Below, one piece after another: positions 17,567 through 26,933 of a stretch of DNA of 64,000 nt. Positions within the stretch are counted from its first letter, which is position 1. The number at the start of each line of letters is the position of its first letter. Below the pieces are notes generated by a model. That model was given only the letters and a program-made list of their open reading frames with translations. It ran no database searches and had not been told where the DNA came from. Position numbers and translations under genes: made by a program. Source of the stretch: Hyphomonadaceae bacterium (lineage in GTDB: Bacteria > Pseudomonadota > Alphaproteobacteria > Caulobacterales > Hyphomonadaceae). The stretch covers positions 243,217 to 307,216 of the forward strand of contig JALHLU010000005.1 of assembly GCA_022844345.1 (NCBI GenBank), in the 5' to 3' direction.

Positions 17567-18091
17567 GTGAATCGCGACCTGACCTTTCGGGACGCCCAGG
17601 TAAGGGATGCTGACGGTCTTGCGGAGATCGGCCGCGAAACCTTCGTCGAGACGTTTGGCGATCTCTATTCAGCCGGCGACCTGCGCCAGTACCTGGACGA
17701 GACCTACTCCGTCGAAAAAATGATCGCAGATATCAACGACCCGGAGGTGGAGGTCCGTATCGCCTTCTCAGGACGCAAGATGCTCGCCTACTGCAAGATC
17801 GGTCCGTGCAAGCTGCCGATCGACACGGGGCCCGAACCCGCGCTCGAGCTTCACCGCGTCTACGTCTACCAACATGGACAGGGTGTCGGCGTTGGCCGCA
17901 TCCTGCTGTCCTGGGCGATTGAGCGGGCGCGCCAGCGAGGAGCGCGGAATCTCTTCCTTGGCGTGTGGGAATCCAACGAGCGGGCCATTGCGCTTTACGA
18001 AGGAACCGGCTTCGAGAAGGTGGGCGGCTACAAGTTCAAGGTCGGCGACACGCTCGATGACGAGTTTATAATGCGCCTTCGCCTCGCGTAA
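17567..18091 (+). CDS. GNAT-family N-acetyltransferase
   Basis: The 174-residue protein starts at a GTG 20 bp after the glutamate dehydrogenase stop. It shows the GNAT fold: the strand LELHRVYVYQHGQGVGVGRILL contains the acetyl-CoA P-loop (Q-G-V-G-V-G), followed by WAIERARQRGARNLFLGVWESNERAIALYEGTGFEKVG, which is motif B. It is closest to the ribosomal- or small-molecule-acetylating group, but its substrate cannot be predicted. Spacing suggests co-transcription with gdhZ. Confidence 0.88.
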   Translation: MNRDLTFRDAQVRDADGLAEIGRETFVETFGDLYSAGDLRQYLDETYSVEKMIADINDPEVEVRIAFSGRKMLAYCKIGPCKLPIDTGPEPALELHRVYVYQHGQGVGVGRILLSWAIERARQRGARNLFLGVWESNERAIALYEGTGFEKVGGYKFKVGDTLDDEFIMRLRLA

Positions 18092-18158
18092 CACCGCTCA
18101 CAGGCCTGAAATCGCTTAACGCCGCCGCGATACGGTGCGGCAAGGGAGACTAGTCGAG

Positions 18159-19001
18159 ATGAACTTCGATATCGCGCCGCTTCTTTCGGATCCGGCAGCG
18201 TGGGCCGCGCTGATCTCCCTGATCATCATGGAAGTCGTGCTGGGTATCGACAACCTGATCTTCATCTCGATCCTCACCAACAAGCTGCCCGAGGGGCAGC
18301 GTGCGCGTGCTCGCAATATCGGTATCTCGCTGGCGCTCATCATGCGGCTGGCGCTGCTGTTCACGATCACATGGATTGTCGGGCTCAAGGCCACGGTCTG
18401 GAATCCGCTGGGGATGGAATGCCCCGTGGATGTCGAGGCGATCGCCGGGCATGGCGTGGTCGTAATGCACTCGGCGGGCTGGGATTCCTGTTTCTCCTGG
18501 CGCGATCTCATCCTGATTGCCGGCGGCTTGTTCCTCGTCTGGAAGGCCACCATGGAAATCCACCACACCATGGACCCCCACAGCGACACGAAGGGCGGAA
18601 CGCCGATCGCCGGCCAGGCGGCCATGAACTTCGGCGCGGCGATCTTCCAGATCATCCTGCTGGATATCGTCTTCTCGATCGACTCGATCCTGACGGCCGT
18701 GGGCATGACCGACCACCTGCCGATCATGGTCGTCGCCGTGGTCGTCGCCGTGACGGTGATGCTGCTGGCGGCAGGCCCGCTGTCACGCTTCATCAACGCC
18801 AACCCGACCGTTGTCATGCTGGCGCTGGGCTTCCTGCTGATGATCGGGATGGTCCTGATCGCCGATGGCTTCGGCGTCCATGTGCCCAAGGAATACGTCT
18901 ATGCGGCAATGGCGTTCTCGGCCTTTGTCGAGGGGCTGAACCTGGTTTCTCGCAAGCGGAAGACCAAACCGCCAGGCGAAGACGCCGCCCCGCCGCACTA
19001 A
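18159..19001 (+). CDS. TerC-family integral membrane protein
   Basis: The 280-residue protein starts at ATG 18159, with GGGAG upstream. It has seven or more hydrophobic segments and both conserved acidic motifs, [14 protein letters not shown] near the start and [13 protein letters not shown] in the middle. TerC proteins are linked to tellurite resistance and to metal ion (manganese) export during membrane protein metalation. The C-terminus is a short charged cytoplasmic tail ([12 protein letters not shown]). No operon partner is evident. Confidence 0.9.
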   Translation: MNFDIAPLLSDPAAWAALISLIIMEVVLGIDNLIFISILTNKLPEGQRARARNIGISLALIMRLALLFTITWIVGLKATVWNPLGMECPVDVEAIAGHGVVVMHSAGWDSCFSWRDLILIAGGLFLVWKATMEIHHTMDPHSDTKGGTPIAGQAAMNFGAAIFQIILLDIVFSIDSILTAVGMTDHLPIMVVAVVVAVTVMLLAAGPLSRFINANPTVVMLALGFLLMIGMVLIADGFGVHVPKEYVYAAMAFSAFVEGLNLVSRKRKTKPPGEDAAPPH

Positions 19002-19170
19002 GACAGCAGAATGACGCTGTAGTTCACGGCGAATATCGCTTTCGCGCAACAGACGTGGTCAGTTGGCACGCGTCCCTTCCATAGACGCGAGCAAACGCTC
19101 ACATAGGGACAACACGTGACGGCGCGACATGCGCCGCGCGCTCAATCTGGGCTGACGGCGGAGGGTGGCC

Positions 19171-19623
19171 ATGAAGCTGACGATCAACGGCAAGGAACAG
19201 GACTATACCGGGGAGGAGGATCGCCCCCTGCTCTGGTATCTGCGTGAAGACCTGAAGATGACGGGCACGAAGTTCGGCTGCGGCGTTGCAGCCTGCGGCG
19301 CGTGCACCGTGCTGGTCGACGGTGCGCCGATGCGGGCCTGCATTACGCCTGCAGCATCTCTGCAAGGCAAGGCGATCACCACGATCGAAGGTCTGGACAC
19401 GCCCGCCGGCAAGGCCGTGCAGCAGGCCTGGACTGAGCTTGATGTGGTCCAGTGCGGCTGGTGCCAGTCTGGCCAGATGCTGGCGGCGGCGGCCCTCCTG
19501 ACCGAGAAACCGAAGCCGACCGAGCAGGAAATCACCGACGGCATGAATTCCAACATCTGCCGTTGCGCCACCTATCACCGCATCCGCGGCGCTGTCGCGC
19601 GCGCTTCCGAGATCATGGGATAA
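19171..19623 (+). CDS. (2Fe-2S) subunit of a molybdenum hydroxylase (IorA-like)
   Basis: The 150-residue protein carries two [2Fe-2S] clusters. The plant-ferredoxin type uses Cys in GCGVAACGACTV (residues about 37-45) plus Cys57. The second uses QCGWCQSGQ (about 95-98) and SNICRCATY (about 130-132). This is the small subunit of isoquinoline 1-oxidoreductase-like xanthine dehydrogenase family enzymes and passes electrons from the Mo centre. GGAGG lies 7 bases before the chosen ATG; a GTG two codons earlier is less likely. Its stop overlaps the large-subunit start by one base (TAATG). Confidence 0.94.
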   Translation: MKLTINGKEQDYTGEEDRPLLWYLREDLKMTGTKFGCGVAACGACTVLVDGAPMRACITPAASLQGKAITTIEGLDTPAGKAVQQAWTELDVVQCGWCQSGQMLAAAALLTEKPKPTEQEITDGMNSNICRCATYHRIRGAVARASEIMG

Positions 19624-21788
19624 TGACCATGGCTGACACAGCAACCTTCTCTCCCTCGCGCCGCTTCGTCATCGCGGCCCTTGGCATCGGCACAGCCGGC
19701 TTCGTCGTGGGGTGCAATACGGGCACGACCGCGCCCACCGGACCGATCACCCTCACCTCACTGGGCGATTATGTTCGCGTGGGGTCGGACAACACGATCA
19801 CCGTCTACCTGCGCCATATCGAGTTCGGTCAGGGCGTCTCGACCGGCCTCACCACCATCGTCGCCGAGGAGATCGACGCCGACTGGAGCCAGATGCGCTT
19901 CGAGCATTCGCCCGCCGACAATGCCAAGTACGGCAACCCAGCCTTCGGCGGCATGATGGGCACGGGCGGCTCCACCGCCATCTTCTCCTCGTGGCAACAG
20001 CTGCGCGCAGCCGGCGCCTCGGCGCGCGAAATGCTGCGCCAGGCGGCCGCCAAGAAGTTCGGTGTTGATGCTTCCGACGTCCTGCTCGTGAAGGGCAAGG
20101 CGGAAGGTGGCGGCAAGTCGGCCACCTATGGCGAACTTGCAGCCGAGGCAGCGACAATCACGCCGCCAGCGGTTGAGAGCCTGCAATACAAGGACGCGTC
20201 AGCCTATGAGTTCATCGGCAAGGACCGCGACCCTGCGACGTTCTTTGGCCGCCTCGACACGCCCGACAAGGTGCAGGCGAAAGCCATGTATGCGCTGGAC
20301 TATCAGCCCGAGGGTGTTCTCACCGCCGTCATCGCCCGCAGCCCGAAATTCGGCGGCAAGGTTGGCAGCGTCGATGACGCCGCCGCCAAGGCGATCGCAG
20401 GCGTCACCGACGTGGTGCAGATCAGCAATGGCGTTGCTGTCGTGGCGACCAATTTCTGGGCCGCCAAGAAGGGCCGCGACGCCCTGAAGATCACTTGGGA
20501 CGATAGCGCTGCTGAGACGCGCTCAACCGACGCCATGATCGCGGACTACAAGAAGGTCCTCGCCAAGCCGGGTCTTGAAGCCCGCAAGGAAGGCACAGGC
20601 GCCGCCGGTCTCCGGGGCGCGGGCGAGGTCATCACGGCCGACTTCGAATTTCCCTATCTCGTCCATGCGCCGATGGAGCCGCTCAACTGCGTCATCGACT
20701 ACAAGCCGGGCGAATCGGCCGTGATCCATTCCGGATCGCAGATGCCCACGGGCGACCAAGGCGCCGCCTGCGCCGTGCTCGGCCTCACGCCGGACAAGGT
20801 GACCATCACCACCATGCTGGCCGGCGGATCGTTTGGCCGCCGCGCGACGCCTGACGCCGACCTGGTGTCGGAGGCCGCCCAGATCGCGAAGGCGATCAAC
20901 GGCAGGGCGCCCGTGAAGCTGATGTGGACGCGCGAGGACGACATTCGCTCTGGCAAGTATCGCCCCATGGCGGTTCACCGCATGACCGCGCGCATCAACA
21001 ACGGCGCCATCGAAGCATGGGGCGACCGCACCGCGATCCAGTCGATCATGGAGGGCACGCCCTTCCTGCCGCCAGGCACACCGGACTTCTCCTCGATCGA
21101 GGGTTCGAACGACATCGCGTACGACATCCCGAACATCAGCGTCGATGTTCACCTGGTGAAGAACCCGGTGTCCGTCCTCTGGTGGCGTTCGGTGGGACAC
21201 ACCCACACGGCCTATGCGAAGGAGCACTTCTTTGATGTGGCCGCGCGCAAGGCCGGAAAGGATCCGGTCGAACTTCGCCGGACCCTTCTGGCCAAGCATC
21301 CGCGCCAGCTTGCCGTCCTCAACCTTGCGGTAGAAAAGGCGGGGCCCCTGCCCGCCGGCAAGACGCGCGGCGTCGCCGTGCACCACTCCTTCTCGTCCTA
21401 CGTGGCGGAAGTGGCCGACGTCACCATCAATGCCGACGGCACCTTCCACGTTGATCGCGTAGTCTGCGCGGTTGATTGCGGCATCGCCATCAATCCGGAC
21501 ATCGTGCGCTCGCAGATGGAAGGCGGCATCGGCTATGGCCTCTCCGCCATTCTCGGCGAAGCTCTGACGCTGACAGACGGCGCGCCCGTACAGAACAACC
21601 TCTACGACTACAACGTGCTGCGCATGAACCAGATGCCGAAAGTCGAAGTGCACATCGTGCCATCGACCGAGCCGCCCACGGGCGTCGGCGAGCCCGGTGT
21701 TCCGCCGATCGGCCCGGCCGTCGCCAACGCGCTGTTGGCCGCCACAGGCAAGACCTACGCGAAGCTGCCGCTCGGCGCGAAAGCGTAG
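19623..21788 (+). CDS. Molybdopterin-binding large subunit of a xanthine dehydrogenase-type enzyme (IorB-like)
   Basis: The 721-residue catalytic subunit binds molybdenum cofactor and hydroxylates an aldehyde or N-heterocycle. The N-terminus reads [22 protein letters not shown], which has a twin-arginine motif followed by a lipobox-like Cys, so the enzyme should be exported folded and perhaps membrane-tethered. Visible motifs are [34 protein letters not shown], and the C-terminal [20 protein letters not shown] with the catalytic Glu. Isoquinoline is only the named family substrate. No cofactor-maturation or cytochrome gene is adjacent. Confidence 0.93.
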   Translation: MTMADTATFSPSRRFVIAALGIGTAGFVVGCNTGTTAPTGPITLTSLGDYVRVGSDNTITVYLRHIEFGQGVSTGLTTIVAEEIDADWSQMRFEHSPADNAKYGNPAFGGMMGTGGSTAIFSSWQQLRAAGASAREMLRQAAAKKFGVDASDVLLVKGKAEGGGKSATYGELAAEAATITPPAVESLQYKDASAYEFIGKDRDPATFFGRLDTPDKVQAKAMYALDYQPEGVLTAVIARSPKFGGKVGSVDDAAAKAIAGVTDVVQISNGVAVVATNFWAAKKGRDALKITWDDSAAETRSTDAMIADYKKVLAKPGLEARKEGTGAAGLRGAGEVITADFEFPYLVHAPMEPLNCVIDYKPGESAVIHSGSQMPTGDQGAACAVLGLTPDKVTITTMLAGGSFGRRATPDADLVSEAAQIAKAINGRAPVKLMWTREDDIRSGKYRPMAVHRMTARINNGAIEAWGDRTAIQSIMEGTPFLPPGTPDFSSIEGSNDIAYDIPNISVDVHLVKNPVSVLWWRSVGHTHTAYAKEHFFDVAARKAGKDPVELRRTLLAKHPRQLAVLNLAVEKAGPLPAGKTRGVAVHHSFSSYVAEVADVTINADGTFHVDRVVCAVDCGIAINPDIVRSQMEGGIGYGLSAILGEALTLTDGAPVQNNLYDYNVLRMNQMPKVEVHIVPSTEPPTGVGEPGVPPIGPAVANALLAATGKTYAKLPLGAKA

Positions 21789-21811
21789 GCAGCCAGGAAC
21801 CCTCATGCAGA

Positions 21812-21840
21812 CGCCGCTCCGGAAACGGGGCGGCGTTTTC
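21812..21840 (+). terminator. Terminator of the molybdenum hydroxylase operon
   Basis: ACGCCGC and GCGGCGT form the stem base with a CC/GG extension inside. TTTT follows at 21837-21840, 24 bp after the stop codon. Confidence 0.8.
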
Positions 21841-21984
21841 ATTTGCGGTTGCGCCAAGTAGTCGGGCCGCCTTACGTAGCGGCCCCAGGCTGGGCCCCTA
21901 CAGCTACCTTACGGTATCGTAATCTGCCCCACTCGCGCCCAATTTCCGGGTGATTGGACCCCGCCAATCTGCGAGGGGTACCCC

Positions 21985-22383
21985 ATGCGACTTGTCCTGA
22001 CAGCCGCCGTCTTCATCGCCATTTCAGCGCCAGCCTTTGCCCAGTCGTCCGTGCGGAACGCCTCCGAAGCCTCGCGCCAGACCAGCCAAGCGGTCGGCGC
22101 AATCGGTGAAAGCAGTCTCAAGGCGACTTCGGGCGTTGTCGCCATTCCGATGGGCGGGGTGGCCGTTGCATCCGGCGCGGTGGGGCATTCGGCCAACGCG
22201 TCAGGCTACACGGACGTCGGCGCTAGCTTCGAAGCAGGCGCCGCCAGCGCGACGAAGGCCGCCAGGGCGCTGGTCGATTTTTCGGGTTCGCCGCTGACCG
22301 TTGCAGACGATGTGATCGTCGGCCGCAAGTCGCGGCCATCGCCGCAACCCGCGCCGGCCGTTCCCTACACCCCGGCCGAGTAA
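21985..22383 (+). CDS. Small exported protein of unknown function
   Basis: The 132-residue protein has a clear signal peptide (MRLVLTAAVFIAISAPAFA, then QSS). The mature part begins with a polar stretch (NASEASRQTSQAVGAIGESS), continues with Ala/Gly/Val-rich sequence containing VVAIPMGGVAVASGAVGHSA, and ends in a Pro-rich tail (PSPQPAPAVPYTPAE). No family is recognised. Its stop overlaps the start of the DUF2145 gene by one base, so the two are co-translated and probably act together at the envelope. TTACGGTATCGTAA upstream (21910-21923) is an inverted repeat in the presumed promoter. Confidence 0.75.
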   Translation: MRLVLTAAVFIAISAPAFAQSSVRNASEASRQTSQAVGAIGESSLKATSGVVAIPMGGVAVASGAVGHSANASGYTDVGASFEAGAASATKAARALVDFSGSPLTVADDVIVGRKSRPSPQPAPAVPYTPAE

Positions 22384-23234
22384 TGTTGCGCGCCGCAATC
22401 GCCGCCCTGGCGGCGCTGGCCATCGCTGCGTGCGGAAGCACGGGCGGCGCCTCCAATGTCGCCAACGGTTCGGGCTTCAGCGCAGCGGGCGCCACCGCTC
22501 CCTACCTGACGATCGATCAGGCCGCAGCTTTCGCCAAGCAGATCGAACGCGACCTGGCCGCCAAGGGCGCGCGCCTGGCCATCGTGTTCCGCGCCGGGGA
22601 ATCGCGTGACAAGCTTCGCGAGGGCATCGCCTACAGTCATGGCGCGTTCTGGGCCTACATGCCGGTCACGCTGGACGATGGCCGAACGGTGAACGGCTAC
22701 GCCGTCTACAACCTCTACCGGGGCGATGGCGAAAGCCTGCCGGTCGACAAGTCTTACCTGCACCAGGATTTCCCGCTGGATTTCATCGCCTCGACTGGCG
22801 TCGACGATGTCGGCGTGATCATCCCCTCGCCCGAGGTGCAGCGGCGCATCCTGGAAATCATGGCCAGCCCGACCTACGAGGCGCTCCACATCAAGCCCTA
22901 TTCGGTCGTCTCGAACCCGCACAACGCCAAATACCAGAACTGCAACGAGTTCATGCTGGACGTGCTGGCGGCTGCGATCTGGGAAACGACCGACATGGCG
23001 CAGATCAAGGTCAACCTTGCAGCGCACTTCAAGCCCACGGTCGTCAAGACGAACGTGTTCGAACGCATGTTCGCCCCGATGGCGGACGCCAGCATCAAGA
23101 CAGACGATCAGGACGGGGAGATCGTGACCGCGACCTATGAGTCGATGTCAGTCTTTATGGAGGCCAACGGCCTGACGAAGGCCGTCTATGTCCTGCCGCG
23201 CGACACGTCGGCAGATGCCCCGGCAGGAAACTGA
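22383..23234 (+). CDS. DUF2145-like lipoprotein
   Basis: The 283-residue protein has a lipoprotein signal ending in the lipobox AIAACGS, so Cys17 is lipidated. The mature protein includes RLAIVFRAGESRDKLREG, YSHGAFW (conserved His), and YQNCNEFMLDVLAA (conserved Cys), a pattern typical of DUF2145, whose fold resembles NlpC/P60 or papain-like hydrolases. A Cys-His hydrolase acting at the cell surface is a reasonable inference but unproven. It is coupled to the small exported protein upstream. Confidence 0.75.
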   Translation: MLRAAIAALAALAIAACGSTGGASNVANGSGFSAAGATAPYLTIDQAAAFAKQIERDLAAKGARLAIVFRAGESRDKLREGIAYSHGAFWAYMPVTLDDGRTVNGYAVYNLYRGDGESLPVDKSYLHQDFPLDFIASTGVDDVGVIIPSPEVQRRILEIMASPTYEALHIKPYSVVSNPHNAKYQNCNEFMLDVLAAAIWETTDMAQIKVNLAAHFKPTVVKTNVFERMFAPMADASIKTDDQDGEIVTATYESMSVFMEANGLTKAVYVLPRDTSADAPAGN

Positions 23235-23274
23235 AAAAACTGCGGGACCGGCCGGAGGATCAGCCCCGCAAGTT
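23232..23274 (-). terminator. Terminator of the FMN reductase gene
   Basis: On the minus strand, AACTTGCGGG and CCCGCAGTT pair across an interior loop and are followed by a run of T (complement of 23234-23239). It lies in the short gap between convergent genes and may serve both. Confidence 0.65.
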
Positions 23275-23288
23275 TGACCTCCGCCTCC

Positions 23289-23846
23289 TCAGGCGGCTTT
23301 GGAAACCGTTTCAATCCATTGCGCGAAAGCCTTCGCAAAGCTGGCGAGGAATTCACGCGTCTTGTCGTCCTTGACGTTGCCCGCGTCATCGAACCAGTTG
23401 CCGACGCCGCTGAGATACATTTCGGGCTGCTGCAGCGTGGGCATGTTGAGGAAGGCCAGCGTCTGGCGCAGGTGATGGTGCGCGCCGAAGCCGCCGATAT
23501 TGCCCGGCGAGTTCGAGACGACCGCAGCCGGCTTGCCGTCGAAGGCGCTCTTGCCATAGGGGCGCGAGGCGATGTCGATCGCGTTCTTCAGCACGCCCGG
23601 CACCGAGCGATTGTATTCCGGCGTCACGAACAGCACGGCGTCCGCGCCCTTGATCTTCGCACGCAGGTCCAGCCAGGACTGCGGCTCCTTGCCGTCGAGG
23701 TCCTGATTGTAGAAGCCGACGCTCGCGATATCGACTTCCTCGAACGCAAAACCGTCCGGGGCGAGCGCTTCGATGTTCTTTGCGATCTTGCGGCTGAAGC
23801 TGCCCTTGCGGAGCGAGCCGACGAGTACGGCAATCTTGCGGGTCAT
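23289..23846 (-). CDS. NADPH-dependent FMN reductase (chromate/quinone reductase type)
   Basis: This 185-residue flavodoxin-like protein shows the FMN phosphate loop VGSLRKGSFSRKIA (residues about 9-22), the FVTPEYNRSVPGVLKNAID segment, and AVVSNSPGNIGGFGAH, all typical of the ChrR/YieF/ArsH-like group. It reduces quinones, azo compounds or chromate using NAD(P)H. It is divergent from a MarR regulator, with two matched palindromes between the starts, so repression relieved by oxidants or quinones is a strong inference. Confidence 0.92.
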   Translation of the reverse strand: MTRKIAVLVGSLRKGSFSRKIAKNIEALAPDGFAFEEVDIASVGFYNQDLDGKEPQSWLDLRAKIKGADAVLFVTPEYNRSVPGVLKNAIDIASRPYGKSAFDGKPAAVVSNSPGNIGGFGAHHHLRQTLAFLNMPTLQQPEMYLSGVGNWFDDAGNVKDDKTREFLASFAKAFAQWIETVSKAA

Positions 23847-23917
23847 GGCTTATATGTCCTTTTGAAGCTAGGAGTTCGGAGGTCCAGTCTCTTGACGAAC
23901 GGCCCGTCCGTCACTTT

Positions 23918-23957
23918 GTTGCAAATGCAACATAGGAGTTTTAGTTGCGAACGCAAC
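23918..23957. promoter_or_regulatory. Twin MarR-type operators, GTTGC-N4-GCAAC
   Basis: GTTGCAAATGCAAC (23918-23931) and GTTGCGAACGCAAC (23944-23957) are perfect inverted repeats with the same half-sites, 26 bp centre to centre, so they lie on nearly the same DNA face. The second covers the TTG start codon of marR. The first lies next to a -35-like CTTGAC (23891-23896). This arrangement should repress both divergent genes. Confidence 0.75.
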
Positions 23958-24436
23958 AACCAGCGCTAAAGACACCGGCGAGAATTCCTTCAGATGCGCT
24001 CCAGCGCGTCTGGGTTGCGCTCGGCCGCGTGTCTCAGGGCGTGCAGTGTGAGGTGGAAACGGCGCTCAAGGAGGCCGGGTTCCCGGAATTGTCCTGGTAC
24101 ACGGTGCTGTGGGAACTGGAGCGGGCCGGAACGCCAACGCGCCCCAAGGATCTCGCTGTCCCCCTCTTCATCCTTCCCTACCAGCTGTCCCGCCTTGTCG
24201 ACCGGATGGAAAAGAGCGGGCTGGTGAAGCGGATCGCCTGCAAGGAAGACAAGCGCGGCCACCTGCTGGAGCTTACGGCAAAGGGCTTGGCCCTGCGCAA
24301 GGCGATGTGGGCGGTCTATGCGCCAGCGATGGACGAAGCGCTGAAACGCATCAACGACAGCGAAGCGCTGGAGCTTGCCCGCCTGCTGAACAAGCTGGGC
24401 GGCATCGAGCATGTCGACTGCAGCGACAAGGCCTGA
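23945..24436 (+). CDS. MarR-family transcriptional regulator
   Basis: The 163-residue protein has the winged-helix MarR fold: TPTRPKDLAVPLFILPYQLSRLVDRMEKSGLV is the recognition region, followed by the wing KRIACKEDKRGHLLELTAKG. It starts at TTG 23945, because AGGAG (23934-23938) is 6 bases upstream and no ATG in this frame fits. The start codon lies inside a palindromic operator. It most likely represses itself and the divergent FMN reductase. Confidence 0.88.
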   Translation: MRTQQPALKTPARIPSDALQRVWVALGRVSQGVQCEVETALKEAGFPELSWYTVLWELERAGTPTRPKDLAVPLFILPYQLSRLVDRMEKSGLVKRIACKEDKRGHLLELTAKGLALRKAMWAVYAPAMDEALKRINDSEALELARLLNKLGGIEHVDCSDKA

Positions 24437-24453
24437 AGCTTGAGGCTGAACCC

Positions 24454-25776
24454 GTGACATTGCGCCCCGAGCGGCCTATGTCCCCGGCCATGGCCGACGG
24501 CGCGCCCCTCCCCCCAAAACCGTCAGTCGACATCCTCACGCTGGGATGCCGGCTGAATTCCTATGAGTCCGAGGTGATGCGCGGCCATGCCGAGACGGCT
24601 GGCCTTTCCGACGCCGTCATCGTCAACACCTGCGCCGTCACCGCCGAAGCCGTGCGTCAGGCCCGGCAGGCCATTCGCCGCGCGCGCCGCGAACGGCCCG
24701 GCGCCTCCATCATCGTCACCGGCTGCGCCGCGCAGATCGACCCCGCCTCCTTCGCCGAAATGCCCGAAGTCACCCGCGTGATCGGCAACGAAGAGAAGAT
24801 GAAGGCGGAGACCTTCACCGCGCTCGATCATCTGGCCGACACACCACGCGTGCAGGTCAACGACATCATGTCGGTCAAGGAAACGGCGGCGCATCTCGTG
24901 GACGGCCTCGATGGCCGCGCGCGCGCCTTCGTGCAGGTGCAGACGGGATGCGATCACCGCTGCACCTTCTGCATCATTCCCTATGGCCGCGGAAACTCGC
25001 GCTCGGTCGCTGCGGGCGAAGTGGTGGACCAGGTGAAGCGCCTCGTCGCCACCGGGCACTATGAAATTGTGCTCACCGGCGTTGACCTCACCTCATGGGG
25101 CGCGGACCTGCCGAATGCGCCGAAGCTCGGCAATCTCGTCGCGCGCATTCTCAAACTCGTGCCCGACCTGAAGCAGCTGCGCCTCTCCTCCATCGACGCC
25201 ATCGAGATCGACGAGCCTCTTTTCGAACTTCTCGCTCACGAGAAGCGCATCGCGCCACACATGCATCTCAGCTTCCAGTCGGGCGACGACATGATCCTGA
25301 AGCGGATGAAGCGCCGCCATTCGCGCGCCGATGCGATCAACCTGTGCAACCGCCTGCGTGACGCTCGCCCGGAAATGGCTTTCGGCGCCGATCTGATCGC
25401 GGGTTTCCCGACCGAGACGGACGAGATGTTCGCCAACACGCTGGCGAGCGTGGATGAATGCGGCATCGATTACCTGCACGTCTTCCCCTACTCGCCCCGC
25501 CCGCAGACGCCGGCCGCGAAGATGCCTCAAGTTGCGCGTGATGTCGTGAAAGCCCGCGCCGCGCGCCTTCGCGAGAAAGGCGCCGAGCGCCTGGGCCTGC
25601 GGCTTGATCGCCATGTCGGTGCGCAAGCATGGGCGCTCGTCGAAGCCGGCAATCGTGCGCGCTTGCCGGACTTCACGCCTGTCCGCATCGCCGGCGCATC
25701 GCCCGAGCCCGGCCGCCCCGCTCTCTTCCGCCTTACCTCACGCACCACCTCAGAACTTATCGGACAGCCGCTATGA
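24454..25776 (+). CDS. mtaB: tRNA t6A37 methylthiotransferase (MtaB)
   Basis: This radical-SAM enzyme converts t6A to ms2t6A at position 37 of tRNAs reading ANN codons. Domains in order are: the UPF0004 domain with Cys in TLGCRLNSYESEVM, NTCAVTAEA and TGCAAQID, which holds the second 4Fe-4S cluster; the radical-SAM domain with GCDHRCTFCIIPYGRG; and a C-terminal TRAM-like region. From GTG 24454 (GAGG 8 bases upstream) it has 440 residues; ATG 24478 is an alternative. The stop overlaps the ftsY start (ATGA). Confidence 0.93.
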   Translation: MTLRPERPMSPAMADGAPLPPKPSVDILTLGCRLNSYESEVMRGHAETAGLSDAVIVNTCAVTAEAVRQARQAIRRARRERPGASIIVTGCAAQIDPASFAEMPEVTRVIGNEEKMKAETFTALDHLADTPRVQVNDIMSVKETAAHLVDGLDGRARAFVQVQTGCDHRCTFCIIPYGRGNSRSVAAGEVVDQVKRLVATGHYEIVLTGVDLTSWGADLPNAPKLGNLVARILKLVPDLKQLRLSSIDAIEIDEPLFELLAHEKRIAPHMHLSFQSGDDMILKRMKRRHSRADAINLCNRLRDARPEMAFGADLIAGFPTETDEMFANTLASVDECGIDYLHVFPYSPRPQTPAAKMPQVARDVVKARAARLREKGAERLGLRLDRHVGAQAWALVEAGNRARLPDFTPVRIAGASPEPGRPALFRLTSRTTSELIGQPL

Positions 25777-26933
25777 TCCTCTGGTGGGGCAAGAAGAAAC
25801 AGCCGGACCCCAAGACCGGCGAAATCCCGATTGAGCCGCTGAAGCCGGGCGAGAAGCCGGCGTCTCCGCTCGACAAGCCCGTCGTCAGCCTCGACGAGCA
25901 GCTGTTCGGCAATGCGCCGGTGCAGGTAGAGCCCGAACTGGGCGACGATCCCCTCGGTATCCGCAAGGCCGCCGAACGCATCGCCGCCGAGCGCGCCGCA
26001 GAAGCCGCCGCACGCGAACAGTCCGTGCTCACCAAGCTGAGCGAAGGCCTGCGCCGCTCGTCTTCGCGCCTGGCCGACGGACTTGCCGGGCTGGCCAAGC
26101 GCAAGATCGACCGTGAATCGCTCGAAGAGCTCGAAGAGCTGCTGATCACCTCCGACATGGGCGCCAAGGTTGCCGCCCGCATCGCGAAAGCCTTCTCGAA
26201 AGATCGCTTCGACCGCGAGATATCCGGCGATGAGATCAAGGCTGCACTGGCAAGCGAAGTAGCCGCCATCCTGAAGCCGCGCGAGAAGATCGTGGATTTC
26301 AGCGTCGGCCCTCGCCCGCGCATCGTGCTCTTCGTCGGCGTGAACGGTTCGGGAAAGACGACGACCATCGGAAAGGTCGCGGCAAAGCTTTCAGCGCAAG
26401 GCGCAAACGTGCTGCTTGCGGCGGGCGATACTTTCCGCGCCGCCGCCGTCGAGCAACTGCGCGTCTGGGCCGACCGCGCTGGTGCCGGGTTCATCTCCAA
26501 GCCACATGGCGCAGACGCCGCGGGCCTCTCCTACGAGGCCGTCGAGATGGCGCGGAAGGAAGACCGCGATCTTGTGCTGATCGACACGGCCGGGCGCCTG
26601 CAGAACAAGACGCAGCTGATGGACGAACTCTCGAAAGTCGTGCGCGCCATCCGTAAGGTTGACCCCACTGCCCCGCACGACGTCATCCTCGTGCTGGACG
26701 CAACCGTGGGCCAGAACGCGCTGGGCCAGGTCGAGGCCTTCCGCGACACGGCGGGCGTCACCGGCCTCGTCATGACCAAGCTCGACGGCACGGCAAAGGG
26801 CGGCGTCCTCGTCGCCATCGCGGAAAAATTCGACCTGCCTATCCATTTCGTCGGCGTCGGCGAAAAGGCCGAAGACCTCCACCCCTTCAGCGCCGACACA
26901 TTCGCCCGCGCGCTGGTGGGGCTGGACGCGTAG
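25773..26933 (+). CDS. ftsY: Signal recognition particle receptor FtsY
   Basis: FtsY docks SRP-ribosome complexes at the inner membrane. The 386-residue protein has an acidic and basic N-terminal A region, an N domain (LSEGLRRSSSRLADGLAGL), and the GTPase with G1 GVNGSGKTTTIGK, AGDTFRAAAVEQL, DTAGRLQNK, TKLDGTAKGG and the closing GVGEKAEDLHPF. It is the second gene of an mtaB-ftsY-transporter operon, with a four-base overlap at its start. The next gene follows directly. Confidence 0.97.
   Translation: MILWWGKKKQPDPKTGEIPIEPLKPGEKPASPLDKPVVSLDEQLFGNAPVQVEPELGDDPLGIRKAAERIAAERAAEAAAREQSVLTKLSEGLRRSSSRLADGLAGLAKRKIDRESLEELEELLITSDMGAKVAARIAKAFSKDRFDREISGDEIKAALASEVAAILKPREKIVDFSVGPRPRIVLFVGVNGSGKTTTIGKVAAKLSAQGANVLLAAGDTFRAAAVEQLRVWADRAGAGFISKPHGADAAGLSYEAVEMARKEDRDLVLIDTAGRLQNKTQLMDELSKVVRAIRKVDPTAPHDVILVLDATVGQNALGQVEAFRDTAGVTGLVMTKLDGTAKGGVLVAIAEKFDLPIHFVGVGEKAEDLHPFSADTFARALVGLDA

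Noticed and set aside
19063..19080. Sigma54-like TTGGCACG before the molybdenum hydroxylase operon
   Set aside because: The -24 part fits but the expected TTGC at -12 is absent.
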